NCBI GenBank assembly: GCA_039795755.1
Contig: JBDKLF010000064.1
Location: 1 to 10,632, forward strand
DNA length: 10,632 nt
Origin: JANNXY01 sp039795755
Lineage (GTDB): Bacteria > Patescibacteriota > Minisyncoccia > Phycocordibacterales > CAIZIN01
Direction of reading: 5' to 3'
Below the pieces are notes generated by a model that saw nothing but the letters and a program-made list of their open reading frames with translations, did not search any database and had not been told where the DNA came from. Positions 6,510 to 10,632 of the stretch are shown in pieces; the first letter of the stretch is position 1; each line of letters begins with the position of its first letter. A program made the position numbers and the translations under genes.

Positions 6510-7577
6510 CTAAATATTGAAATGCTTTGTTGAGTACAAATCTTCACTCTCGTCGGCTTCTTTCTTTTCTTCGTCTGATCGATCGTCAGTGAGTTCAATA
6601 TTGTCAGCCATTTCTGATTCAAGCTCTGGTGTACCAGCCTGAACATGAGAAGTATCGAGTATATCAGCATCTGTTGCGGGAGCTTTCTTTTCTTCAATTG
6701 CTCCTTGCGCTGCAATGAATCGCTGCATCATATCGGTAGGAAGTTTTTCTTGATTCGACTGGAGAATGTCGAGAATGGTTCGGAGGTCATCATGTGAAAA
6801 GAAATCAATGACTACTTTGCCTCCCGTCTCCTTCTTCTCAATATGTACTCGTGTACCCAATGATTCTGCAAGCTTACCCTCAAGCTCCATCATTTCTGGA
6901 TCAGGAACATATTCCTTCTTGCGAACTTTGTCATAAGCAATCTTTCTTCCAATTGCTTCGGTCTCACGAACCGTGAGCTTCTTGTACATGATTTCTTTGA
7001 AGAGTACTGCTTGTTCCTCAGGACGATCGGAAAGCATAAGGAGTGGTCGAGTATGACCTTCAGTAATTCTTCCTTCAGATAATGCATTAAGAATCTCATC
7101 TGGAAGTGCAAGAATACGCAATGTGTTGGTCACATATACACGTGACTTCCCTACTTTGTCAGCAATTTGTTCATGCTTGAATCCGAATTCTTCTGCAAGT
7201 CGCTTGAATGCACGAGCACGCTCAACAGGATTGAGGTCTTCTCGCTGCAAGTTCTCGATAATTGCAATCTCGAGTTTGGTCTTTGAGTCATTTGCATTCT
7301 GATGAATGAGCGCTGGTACCTCACGAAGTCCTGCAAGCTTGGAAGCGCGCAATCGTCGCTCTCCAGAGATCAATTCATACTCAACAGCAATACCACCGTC
7401 TGCGGTTGCAACTTCACTTCGTGTGACTACAAGCGGCTGCAATACTCCGTACATTCTGATTGATTCAGAAAGGTCCTTGAGTCGCGCCTCATCGAACTCT
7501 CGACGCGGCTGGAAGGGGTTAGGTTTAATCTTTTCGACCTCAATCCAAAATATAGAATCTCCAAAAAATTGTGACAT
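6510..7577 (-). CDS. parB: Chromosome partitioning protein ParB
   Basis: A 355-residue ParB/Spo0J-type protein that binds centromere-like parS sites and, as a CTP-dependent clamp in studied homologues, works with ParA and SMC in chromosome segregation. Numbered from the ATG at 7577: KPNPFQPR (18-25), the nucleotide-pocket motif GERRLRASKLAG (72-83), the ENLQREDLNPVERARAF box (108-124), and a helix-turn-helix at about 130-157 (FGFKHEQIADKVGKSRVYVT). A region ending LGTRVHIEKKETGGKVVIDF matches the usual end of the core, then comes an acidic, low-complexity tail of about 65 residues. An in-frame GTG at 7610 would add 11 residues but lies inside the predicted -35 element, so the ATG giving MSQFFGDSIFWIEV is preferred. 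No parA and no recognisable parS (TGTTTCACGTGAAACA-like) is in the window. The strong terminator at 6454-6484 closes it. Confidence 0.95.
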   Translation of the reverse strand: MSQFFGDSIFWIEVEKIKPNPFQPRREFDEARLKDLSESIRMYGVLQPLVVTRSEVATADGGIAVEYELISGERRLRASKLAGLREVPALIHQNANDSKTKLEIAIIENLQREDLNPVERARAFKRLAEEFGFKHEQIADKVGKSRVYVTNTLRILALPDEILNALSEGRITEGHTRPLLMLSDRPEEQAVLFKEIMYKKLTVRETEAIGRKIAYDKVRKKEYVPDPEMMELEGKLAESLGTRVHIEKKETGGKVVIDFFSHDDLRTILDILQSNQEKLPTDMMQRFIAAQGAIEEKKAPATDADILDTSHVQAGTPELESEMADNIELTDDRSDEEKKEADESEDLYSTKHFNI

Positions 7578-7583
7578 ACTCAC

Positions 7584-7612
7584 ATTGTAACGGACAAAGT
7601 CCAAACTCACAA
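7584..7612 (-). promoter_or_regulatory. Predicted leaderless promoter of parB
   Basis: TTGTGA (7612-7607, 4 of 6), a 17-base spacer and TACAAT (7589-7584, 5 of 6) lie on the minus strand. Six bases separate the hexamer from the ATG at 7577, so transcription should begin at or next to the start codon. It faces the tRNA-Leu promoter on the opposite strand within about 70 bases. Confidence 0.6.
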
Positions 7613-7615
7613 ATA

Positions 7616-7644
7616 TTGAGAAATATCTGATTTTGAGGTAATGT
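7616..7644 (+). promoter_or_regulatory. Predicted tRNA-Leu promoter
   Basis: TTGAGA (7616-7621, 5 of 6) and TAATGT (7639-7644, 3 of 6) are 17 bases apart. The expected start near 7651 is about 3 bases before the mature tRNA 5' end at 7654. Confidence 0.4.
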
Positions 7645-7653
7645 ATGTCTACT

Positions 7654-7734
7654 GCCGGAGTGGCGAAATGGTATACGCAATCGACTCAAAATCGATCGTC
7701 GCAAGACATGAGAGTTCAAGTCTCTCCTCCGGCA
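7654..7734 (+). tRNA. tRNA-Leu (anticodon CAA)
   Basis: A full cloverleaf can be drawn: acceptor GCCGGAG (7654-7660) with CTCCGGC (7727-7733); D stem GCG (7663-7665) with CGC (7676-7678); anticodon stem ATCGA (7680-7684) with TCGAT (7692-7696) around the loop CTCAAAA, anticodon CAA at 7687-7689; a long class II variable arm with stem GTC-GCAA-GAC (7698-7707); T stem GAGAG (7710-7714) with CTCTC (7722-7726) around TTCAAGT. The discriminator is A7734. The 3' CCA is not encoded (CAA follows), so a CCA-adding enzyme is needed. It reads UUG. Positions 36 and 37 are both A, the context modified by MiaA, whose gene follows. Confidence 0.97.
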
Positions 7735-8085
7735 CAAAATAAAAACTGCATTTATAGCAGTACCTACAAATAAGGTGAGAGAAAGAGAGAAGGATTTCAC
7801 TCGAATTACTTCGAGATCTTCTGGCGACGCCACGCCAAACGCACGAGAAAGTATACTTTTCACTGCACTCCGAGAGTCAGTAGGCTTCGTTTTACTTTCA
7901 CATAAATATTCCTTCGCGCGCACCGGTACGGTTCCATGGACTTTGTTTTTTACTTCGTGTTTTAACTGATCCACCCGAGGATTTTCTAGGTTTTGTCACT
8001 TCACTTTTTCACCCGAGCAAGTTTTTAAGACTAGGGCTATTAGTTACTAGAGCTCTCTTTCTCCCATTTGGAAAGTTCTATTGAG
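7735..8085. other. Unassigned region between tRNA-Leu and miaA, open on both strands
   Basis: About 350 bases without a convincing gene but not random-looking. The minus strand is open from a TGA at 7996-7998 through 7735 and into the tRNA; from a GTG at 7974 it reads VDQLKHEVKNKVHGTVPVRA and later RAFGVASPEDLEVIRVKSFS, ending in a hydrophobic stretch with no stop before the tRNA. The plus strand has a 64-codon frame from a GTG at 7775 to a TGA at 7967-7969. At 7736-7757 ACTGC/GCAGT with a following T-rich run looks, on the minus strand, like a weak terminator. A perfect hairpin CTCGA-ATTACT-TCGAG (7800-7815) and a direct repeat CACCCGAG (7972-7979 and 8010-8017) are also present. It could be a minus-strand structured RNA, a broken gene truncated at the tRNA, or a small gene on either strand. 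Confidence 0.5.
7736..7757 (-). terminator. Weak minus-strand terminator-like hairpin next to tRNA-Leu
   Basis: Read on the minus strand: ACTGC, a 7-base loop (TATAAAT), GCAGT, then TTTTTATTTT. Only 5 base pairs, but the T-rich tail lies on the minus side only, which suggests it would end a transcript entering from the miaA side rather than the tRNA transcript. Confidence 0.35.
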
Positions 8086-8091
8086 TATAGT
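8086..8091 (+). promoter_or_regulatory. -10 element of miaA (leaderless spacing)
   Basis: TATAGT (5 of 6 to TATAAT) ends 6 bases before the ATG at 8098, the same spacing as at parB, the 136-residue gene and the 150-residue gene. No good -35 is seen at 16-18 bases. It lies inside the reading frame of the longer TTG start at 8068, which argues against that start. Confidence 0.45.
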
Positions 8092-8097
8092 AAGGTA

Positions 8098-8976
8098 ATG
8101 AATACCAAAATGCAAAGTAAACCTCACATCGTAGTGGTATGTGGTCCGACCGCTACTGGCAAGACACAATATGCAATCGAACTCGCCAAGAAAATTAATG
8201 GTGAGGTGATTTCTGCTGATTCACGCCAAGTATATACTGGTATGAATATTGGCTCAGGAAAAGTTACTCGAGAAGAAATGCAAGGCATCCCCCACCATCT
8301 CATTGATGTAGTATCGCCAAAGAAAGTCTTTACCGTGAGTGACTATCAACAACTCGCTACCCAGATCATCGAAGAAATTATCAGTCGAGGAAAAGTTCCT
8401 ATCATCTGCGGTGGGACAGGGTTTTATATTGATGCATTAGTGAATCAGAGTGTTATTCCGAATGTGCCTCCGAACAAAAAACTCAGACTTGAGCTTAATA
8501 AAGAAAGTGCTATCAAACTCTTCGAATTATTGCTCAAGCTCGACAAGCGACGCGCACAAGATATTGATCCACATAATAAAGTACGGCTGATTCGCGCTAT
8601 TGAAATTGCAAAGACATTGGGCAAAGTACCAAAGGTAAGCATCAATGCTGCTGCAAAATATGATGTAGAATGGATTGGTATTGATCGTGACGATGCAGTA
8701 TTGAAAGCACGTATTGAGAAGCGACTCACAGAGCGATTCGATCAAGGAATGATTGAAGAAGTGCAAGCACTTAATGCATCGGGAATTTCATGGAGACGAT
8801 TATTGTCATTTGGTCTCGAATATCGATACATTACCCTCTTCTTGCAGAACAAAATTTCGAAAGAAGAAATGATCGAAAAGCTCAAGACAGAGATCTGGCA
8901 GTACGCCAAGCGCCAGCGCACCTGGTTCAAGCGTAACAAAAACATCAAGTGGATTGATCCAGATAAGGCTTTGTAA
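8098..8976 (+). CDS. miaA: tRNA dimethylallyltransferase MiaA
   Basis: A 292-residue enzyme that transfers dimethylallyl from DMAPP to N6 of A37 in tRNAs reading codons that begin with U. The P-loop GPTATGKT (16-23), the ISADSRQVYTGMNIGSGK block with the candidate catalytic aspartate D41, PHHLIDVVSP, VSDYQ, PIICGGTGFYIDAL, the RLIRAIEI helix, and the C-terminal QYAKRQRTWFKRN are family signatures. The ATG at 8098 is chosen over a TTG at 8068 because of the -10 element between them; an ATG at 8110 (MQSKPHIVVV) is also possible. AAGG at 8092-8095 is too close to 8098 to act as a normal ribosome binding site. Two genes for predicted substrates, tRNA-Leu(CAA) and tRNA-Trp(CCA), flank it on the same strand. 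No miaB partner is visible. The next gene's promoter sits 4 bases after the stop. Confidence 0.96.
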   Translation: MNTKMQSKPHIVVVCGPTATGKTQYAIELAKKINGEVISADSRQVYTGMNIGSGKVTREEMQGIPHHLIDVVSPKKVFTVSDYQQLATQIIEEIISRGKVPIICGGTGFYIDALVNQSVIPNVPPNKKLRLELNKESAIKLFELLLKLDKRRAQDIDPHNKVRLIRAIEIAKTLGKVPKVSINAAAKYDVEWIGIDRDDAVLKARIEKRLTERFDQGMIEEVQALNASGISWRRLLSFGLEYRYITLFLQNKISKEEMIEKLKTEIWQYAKRQRTWFKRNKNIKWIDPDKAL

Positions 8977-8980
8977 AAAG

Positions 8981-8989
8981 TGTTACAAT
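8981..8989 (+). promoter_or_regulatory. Extended -10 promoter of the 150-residue gene (leaderless spacing)
   Basis: TGT-TACAAT is an extended -10 element with a 5 of 6 hexamer; 6 bases separate it from the ATG at 8996. No matching -35 is seen, as is usual for extended -10 promoters. Confidence 0.5.
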
Positions 8990-8995
8990 TTTAAT

Positions 8996-9448
8996 ATGAG
9001 AAAATTATTGATTGTCAGCCTAGTGATTTTAATAACCGGGATACTAATTGTGTTTATACTACATATTCCTGCTGATACATCACATCTTGAAAAAGAAATT
9101 AAAAATACTGCCTCAGTAGAATATGCTGAAGCGTTTAAAATCGAAGCTGGTACACTTGTTCAATTCGAAAGCTTCGATATGTTTTTCAGAGGAATAATAC
9201 CTCTTTCATTGGGTCAGAAATTTGAAAACTGGATAAACAATCTCAAGGGTATGGACGGCGGATACAATAGTGAGTCATACGACATTCAAATTAGATCCAA
9301 GGATACAAAAATACTATACGAGTTCAATTTGGAAATATGGCCCTGGAGTTGGGAAGAATTTACGGTTGGTAACAAGACCTATAAACTAAAATTAGAAAAT
9401 TACGGAAAAGAAGGTGTGGTATCAATTAAAGAGGAAGAGACTTTATAA
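8996..9448 (+). CDS. Hypothetical membrane-anchored extracytoplasmic protein, 150 residues
   Basis: From the ATG at 8996 the protein begins MRKLLIVSLVILITGILIVF, a signal-anchor or uncleaved signal peptide (residues about 4-24). The rest is polar: a helical stretch (DTSHLEKEIKNTASVEYAEA), then likely beta strands with several tryptophans (LEIWPWSWEEF) and a lysine/glutamate-rich C-terminus. There is no lipobox cysteine and no obvious signal-peptidase I site. I recognise no family; the topology suggests a small domain on the outer face of the membrane. An in-frame start at 8954 would overlap miaA and remove the clean signal anchor, so 8996 is preferred. An extended -10 element 6 bases upstream suggests its own leaderless transcript rather than a miaA operon. 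Its stop overlaps the predicted -35 of tRNA-Trp. It appears more AT-rich than miaA. Confidence 0.78.
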   Translation: MRKLLIVSLVILITGILIVFILHIPADTSHLEKEIKNTASVEYAEAFKIEAGTLVQFESFDMFFRGIIPLSLGQKFENWINNLKGMDGGYNSESYDIQIRSKDTKILYEFNLEIWPWSWEEFTVGNKTYKLKLENYGKEGVVSIKEEETL

Positions 9449-9470
9449 AACCGCTGTTTTGTAGTAATAT
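9442..9470 (+). promoter_or_regulatory. Predicted tRNA-Trp promoter
   Basis: TTTATA (9442-9447, 4 of 6) and TAATAT (9465-9470, 4 of 6) are 17 bases apart. The predicted start near 9477 gives about a 6-base 5' leader to the tRNA. The -35 overlaps the stop codon of the preceding gene. Confidence 0.4.
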
Positions 9471-9482
9471 GCTCTTTGTTAC

Positions 9483-9554
9483 GGGCCTATAGTTTCAATG
9501 GTAAAACATTCCTCTCCAAAAGGAAGGTTCGAGGTTCGAGTCCTCGTGGGCCCG
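9483..9554 (+). tRNA. tRNA-Trp (anticodon CCA)
   Basis: Cloverleaf: acceptor GGGCCTA (9483-9489) with TGGGCCC (9547-9553) including one U-G pair; D stem GTTT (9492-9495) with AAAC (9504-9507); anticodon stem TTCCT (9509-9513) with AGGAA (9521-9525) around CTCCAAA, anticodon CCA at 9516-9518; T stem CGAGG (9530-9534) with CCTCG (9542-9546) around TTCGAGT. Discriminator G9554 agrees with bacterial tRNA-Trp identity. The 3' CCA is not encoded. A36 and A37 make it a predicted MiaA substrate. The anticodon is CCA rather than UCA, so this tRNA gives no sign of UGA recoding. Confidence 0.97.
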
Positions 9555-9557
9555 CTA

Positions 9558-9585
9558 TTGACAACATACAAAATTAAGTTAATGT
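9558..9585 (+). promoter_or_regulatory. Predicted promoter of the 157-residue gene
   Basis: A perfect -35 TTGACA (9558-9563) begins 4 bases after the tRNA-Trp discriminator; TAATGT (9580-9585) follows after 16 bases. A start near 9592 would leave only about 4 bases before the ATG at 9596. Confidence 0.5.
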
Positions 9586-9595
9586 TTAAATCGAC

Positions 9596-10069
9596 ATGAA
9601 CATTAACTTATTACTTGTTAAGGGAGCTTACAAATGGCTTTCTAGTCGTTTAGAAAATCCAGATCCTATTTTTCCAAATTCTGGATCTTTGAGTGCCCAT
9701 GAAGAAAAAACTCTCAGCGATTACCCACCACATGATATTGCGACGGCATTACTGATTGTTGTGGATATGGCTTTGCAATTAAAGCAGACCCATTATTGGA
9801 CAGACAATCACATTTTCCGTTCTTTCGTCCAAACAGAAACTGATGACGGTCAAAAAATCCCAGATCACCTACTAAGAGCAGCTGCTCAGAGCATCAGTAT
9901 TAGAACAGACACTGTTCACTTCACACCAGATGAACTGGAGGAAGATAATGCGAAATACGGCGCTGCTATCGCTGAATTTGATCGGCTTTTACGACTCCAG
10001 ATTAAAGGACTTTTGGATGAAGCAAAAACGCATTTGGAATTTTTAATGCTTCTGGAACAAACAGCCTAG
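9596..10069 (+). CDS. Hypothetical cytoplasmic protein, 157 residues
   Basis: I do not recognise this protein. It begins MNINLLLVKGAYKWLSSRLE, has a proline-rich linker (NPDPIFPNSGS), a hydrophobic helix HDIATALLIVVDMALQLKQT that looks like a core helix rather than a membrane span, then mixed polar sequence and a long C-terminal helix (EFDRLLRLQIKGLLDEAKTH) ending LLEQTA. No signal peptide, cysteine cluster or nucleotide-binding motif is seen. The protein looks mostly alpha-helical and soluble. It has its own promoter with a perfect TTGACA, and its TAG stop lies inside the stem of an intrinsic terminator, so it appears to be a single-gene transcription unit. There is no Shine-Dalgarno sequence before the ATG. 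It is convergent with the RRM gene. Confidence 0.78.
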   Translation: MNINLLLVKGAYKWLSSRLENPDPIFPNSGSLSAHEEKTLSDYPPHDIATALLIVVDMALQLKQTHYWTDNHIFRSFVQTETDDGQKIPDHLLRAAAQSISIRTDTVHFTPDELEEDNAKYGAAIAEFDRLLRLQIKGLLDEAKTHLEFLMLLEQTA

Positions 10070-10085
10070 CAATAGGCTTTTTATT
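10063..10085 (+). terminator. Intrinsic terminator overlapping the 157-residue gene's stop codon
   Basis: AGCCTA (10063-10068) pairs with TAGGCT (10073-10078) around a GCAA tetraloop (GNRA type), followed by TTTTATTT. The TAG stop (10067-10069) is partly in the stem. Confidence 0.8.
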
Positions 10086-10090
10086 TAGCA

Positions 10091-10124
10091 AAACAAAAAC
10101 CACCCTTTCGGGTGGTTTTTGTTT
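10091..10124. terminator. Strong bidirectional terminator between convergent genes
   Basis: A perfect 15-base-pair inverted repeat, AAACAAAAACCACCC (10091-10105) and GGGTGGTTTTTGTTT (10110-10124), around the loop TTTC. The A-rich and T-rich flanks allow termination from both sides; it lies 12 bases past the RRM gene stop on the minus strand and just after the first terminator on the plus strand. Confidence 0.9.
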
Positions 10125-10136
10125 CGTTCTAATTGC

Positions 10137-10427
10137 TTAGAATGATCGTCGATTGAAGTCTCGTCGTGGTGGTCGCTCTTCCATAGGACGAGCAACGTTT
10201 ACAGAAAGCTTTCGACCTTCGAATTCCTTATCATGGAAATCTGCGATCGCCTTGTCTGCACCTGCCTGATCCGCCATAGTTACGAAACCGAATCCGCGTG
10301 AGCGGCCAGTCATCTTATCCATGAGGATTGAAGCGTCTTCAACTGCACCTGCTTGTTCGAAGTAAGCCTTAAGATCTTCAGTCTTTGAAGTGTAAGGAAT
10401 ACCACCAACGTAAAGTTTTACTGACAT
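10137..10427 (-). CDS. Single-RRM RNA-binding protein
   Basis: A 96-residue protein made of one RNA recognition motif: RNP2 is KLYVGGIPY (residues 4-12), RNP1 is RSRGFGFVTM (about 42-51), and the RRM ends with GRKLSVNVARP near residue 80. A short arginine-rich tail (EERPPRRDFNRRSF) follows, which could add non-specific RNA affinity. It resembles the small RRM proteins of cyanobacteria and other bacteria, several of which are cold- or stress-induced, and eukaryotic glycine-rich RRM proteins; the cellular targets here are unknown. The ATG at 10427 starts MSVKLYVGG as in that family and no Shine-Dalgarno sequence precedes it. Unlike its neighbours it has a predicted long 5' leader (about 75 bases) with a second promoter-like element inside. 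It ends at the bidirectional terminator. Confidence 0.95.
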   Translation of the reverse strand: MSVKLYVGGIPYTSKTEDLKAYFEQAGAVEDASILMDKMTGRSRGFGFVTMADQAGADKAIADFHDKEFEGRKLSVNVARPMEERPPRRDFNRRSF

Positions 10428-10449
10428 GTGGATGTTTGTTGCTTAATAA

Positions 10450-10460
10450 CACGATAGCAC
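10450..10460 (-). repeat. Second copy of an 11-base repeat upstream of the RRM gene
   Basis: On the minus strand GTGCTATCGTG, differing by one base from GTGCTATAGTG at 10519-10509, which contains the main -10 element. It includes an extended -10-like TGC-TATCGT, so it may be a second promoter (start near 10444) or a duplicated protein-binding site. Confidence 0.4.
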
Positions 10461-10509
10461 GACCTCTTCCACAAGGCATAAACCATGAGAATTGATTACT
10501 ATCCCTGGC

Positions 10510-10538
10510 ACTATAGCACAGATATACCCTAATAACAA
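10510..10538 (-). promoter_or_regulatory. Predicted main promoter of the RRM gene
   Basis: On the minus strand TTGTTA (10538-10533, 4 of 6), a 17-base spacer ending in the extended motif TGC, and TATAGT (10515-10510, 5 of 6). The predicted start near 10503 would give a leader of about 75 bases before the ATG at 10427. Confidence 0.5.
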
Positions 10539-10548
10539 TGACAACCTC

Positions 10549-10632
10549 CTACGTCCTCACTCGCTCTATATAATAGGCCAAAGCAGGGATTCCGAGCTTC
10601 TTCCCTATTTGCTCAGCAATAGTTCTCATATA
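10549..10632 (-). CDS. C-terminal end of an unidentified gene (cut by window edge)
   Basis: The minus strand is open from the right edge to a TAG at 10551-10549 and reads YMRTIAEQIGKKLGIPALAY then YIERVRT. The composition (amphipathic helix, basic end) is protein-like, and the spacer to the RRM promoter is only about 10 bases. Only 27 codons are visible and an ATG at 10629 also exists, so it may be the tail of a longer protein or a chance frame. No family can be assigned. Confidence 0.5.
   Translation of the reverse strand, partial: YMRTIAEQIGKKLGIPALAYYIERVRT

Noticed and set aside
7578..7610. Upstream GTG start for parB
   Set aside because: The GTG lies inside the predicted -35 element, and MSQFFGDSIFWIEV fits the expected N-terminus.
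6510..7660. parS sites near parB
   Set aside because: No sequence close to TGTTTCACGTGAAACA was seen in the region or elsewhere in the window, though lineage-specific parS variants cannot be excluded by eye.
1..10632. CRISPR arrays, insertion sequences, phage or defence genes
   Set aside because: No regularly spaced repeats, transposase or integrase motifs, terminal inverted repeats or defence-family domains were found.

Overview
The window reads as a chromosomal housekeeping stretch of a streamlined bacterium, most likely a member of the Candidate Phyla Radiation (Patescibacteria, probably Parcubacteria). This is inferred from four things: a ParB whose N-terminus (MSQFFGDSIFWIEVEKIKPN) matches the form I associate with that group, a short FtsQ/POTRA protein next to a membrane protein of a type I associate with those genomes, compact genes with tiny spacers, and almost no Shine-Dalgarno sequences. 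Neither complete tRNA gene encodes its CCA end. No mobile element, CRISPR array, rRNA or defence cassette is visible.

Layout. Positions 1-2375 (minus strand) are a serS - ftsQ-like - membrane-protein cluster: seryl-tRNA synthetase, a single-pass POTRA/FtsQ divisome-type protein, and the N-terminus of a membrane protein cut by the window edge. The spacer 2376-2632 between divergent serS and dprA holds a possible 37-codon micro-gene with its own promoter and terminator. Positions 2633-5771 (plus) are dprA then topA. Positions 5784-6194 (minus) are an unrecognised 136-residue gene. Positions 6294-7577 (minus) are parB followed by a strong bidirectional terminator, and a 59-codon, very hydrophobic ORF whose start codon lies inside that terminator hairpin. 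Positions 7654-7734 are tRNA-Leu(CAA), followed by about 350 bases with no assignable gene. Positions 8098-9448 (plus) are miaA and an anchored extracytoplasmic protein, then tRNA-Trp(CCA) (9483-9554) and a 157-residue hypothetical gene closed by two tandem terminators. Positions 10137-10427 (minus) are an RRM RNA-binding protein with an unusually complex upstream region, and the right edge carries the last codons of another minus-strand gene.

How the genes fit together. SerS, MiaA and the two tRNAs belong to translation; both tRNAs have the A36-A37 anticodon context that MiaA modifies. DprA, TopA and ParB handle DNA; the FtsQ-like protein is a division or envelope component. The most coherent unnamed signal is regulatory: parB, the 136-residue gene, miaA and the 150-residue gene each have a -10-like hexamer (TACAAT or TATAGT) exactly 6 bases before the ATG and no Shine-Dalgarno sequence, which predicts leaderless mRNAs. 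serS and the 157-residue gene look nearly leaderless. The RRM gene is the exception, with a predicted leader of about 75 nucleotides.
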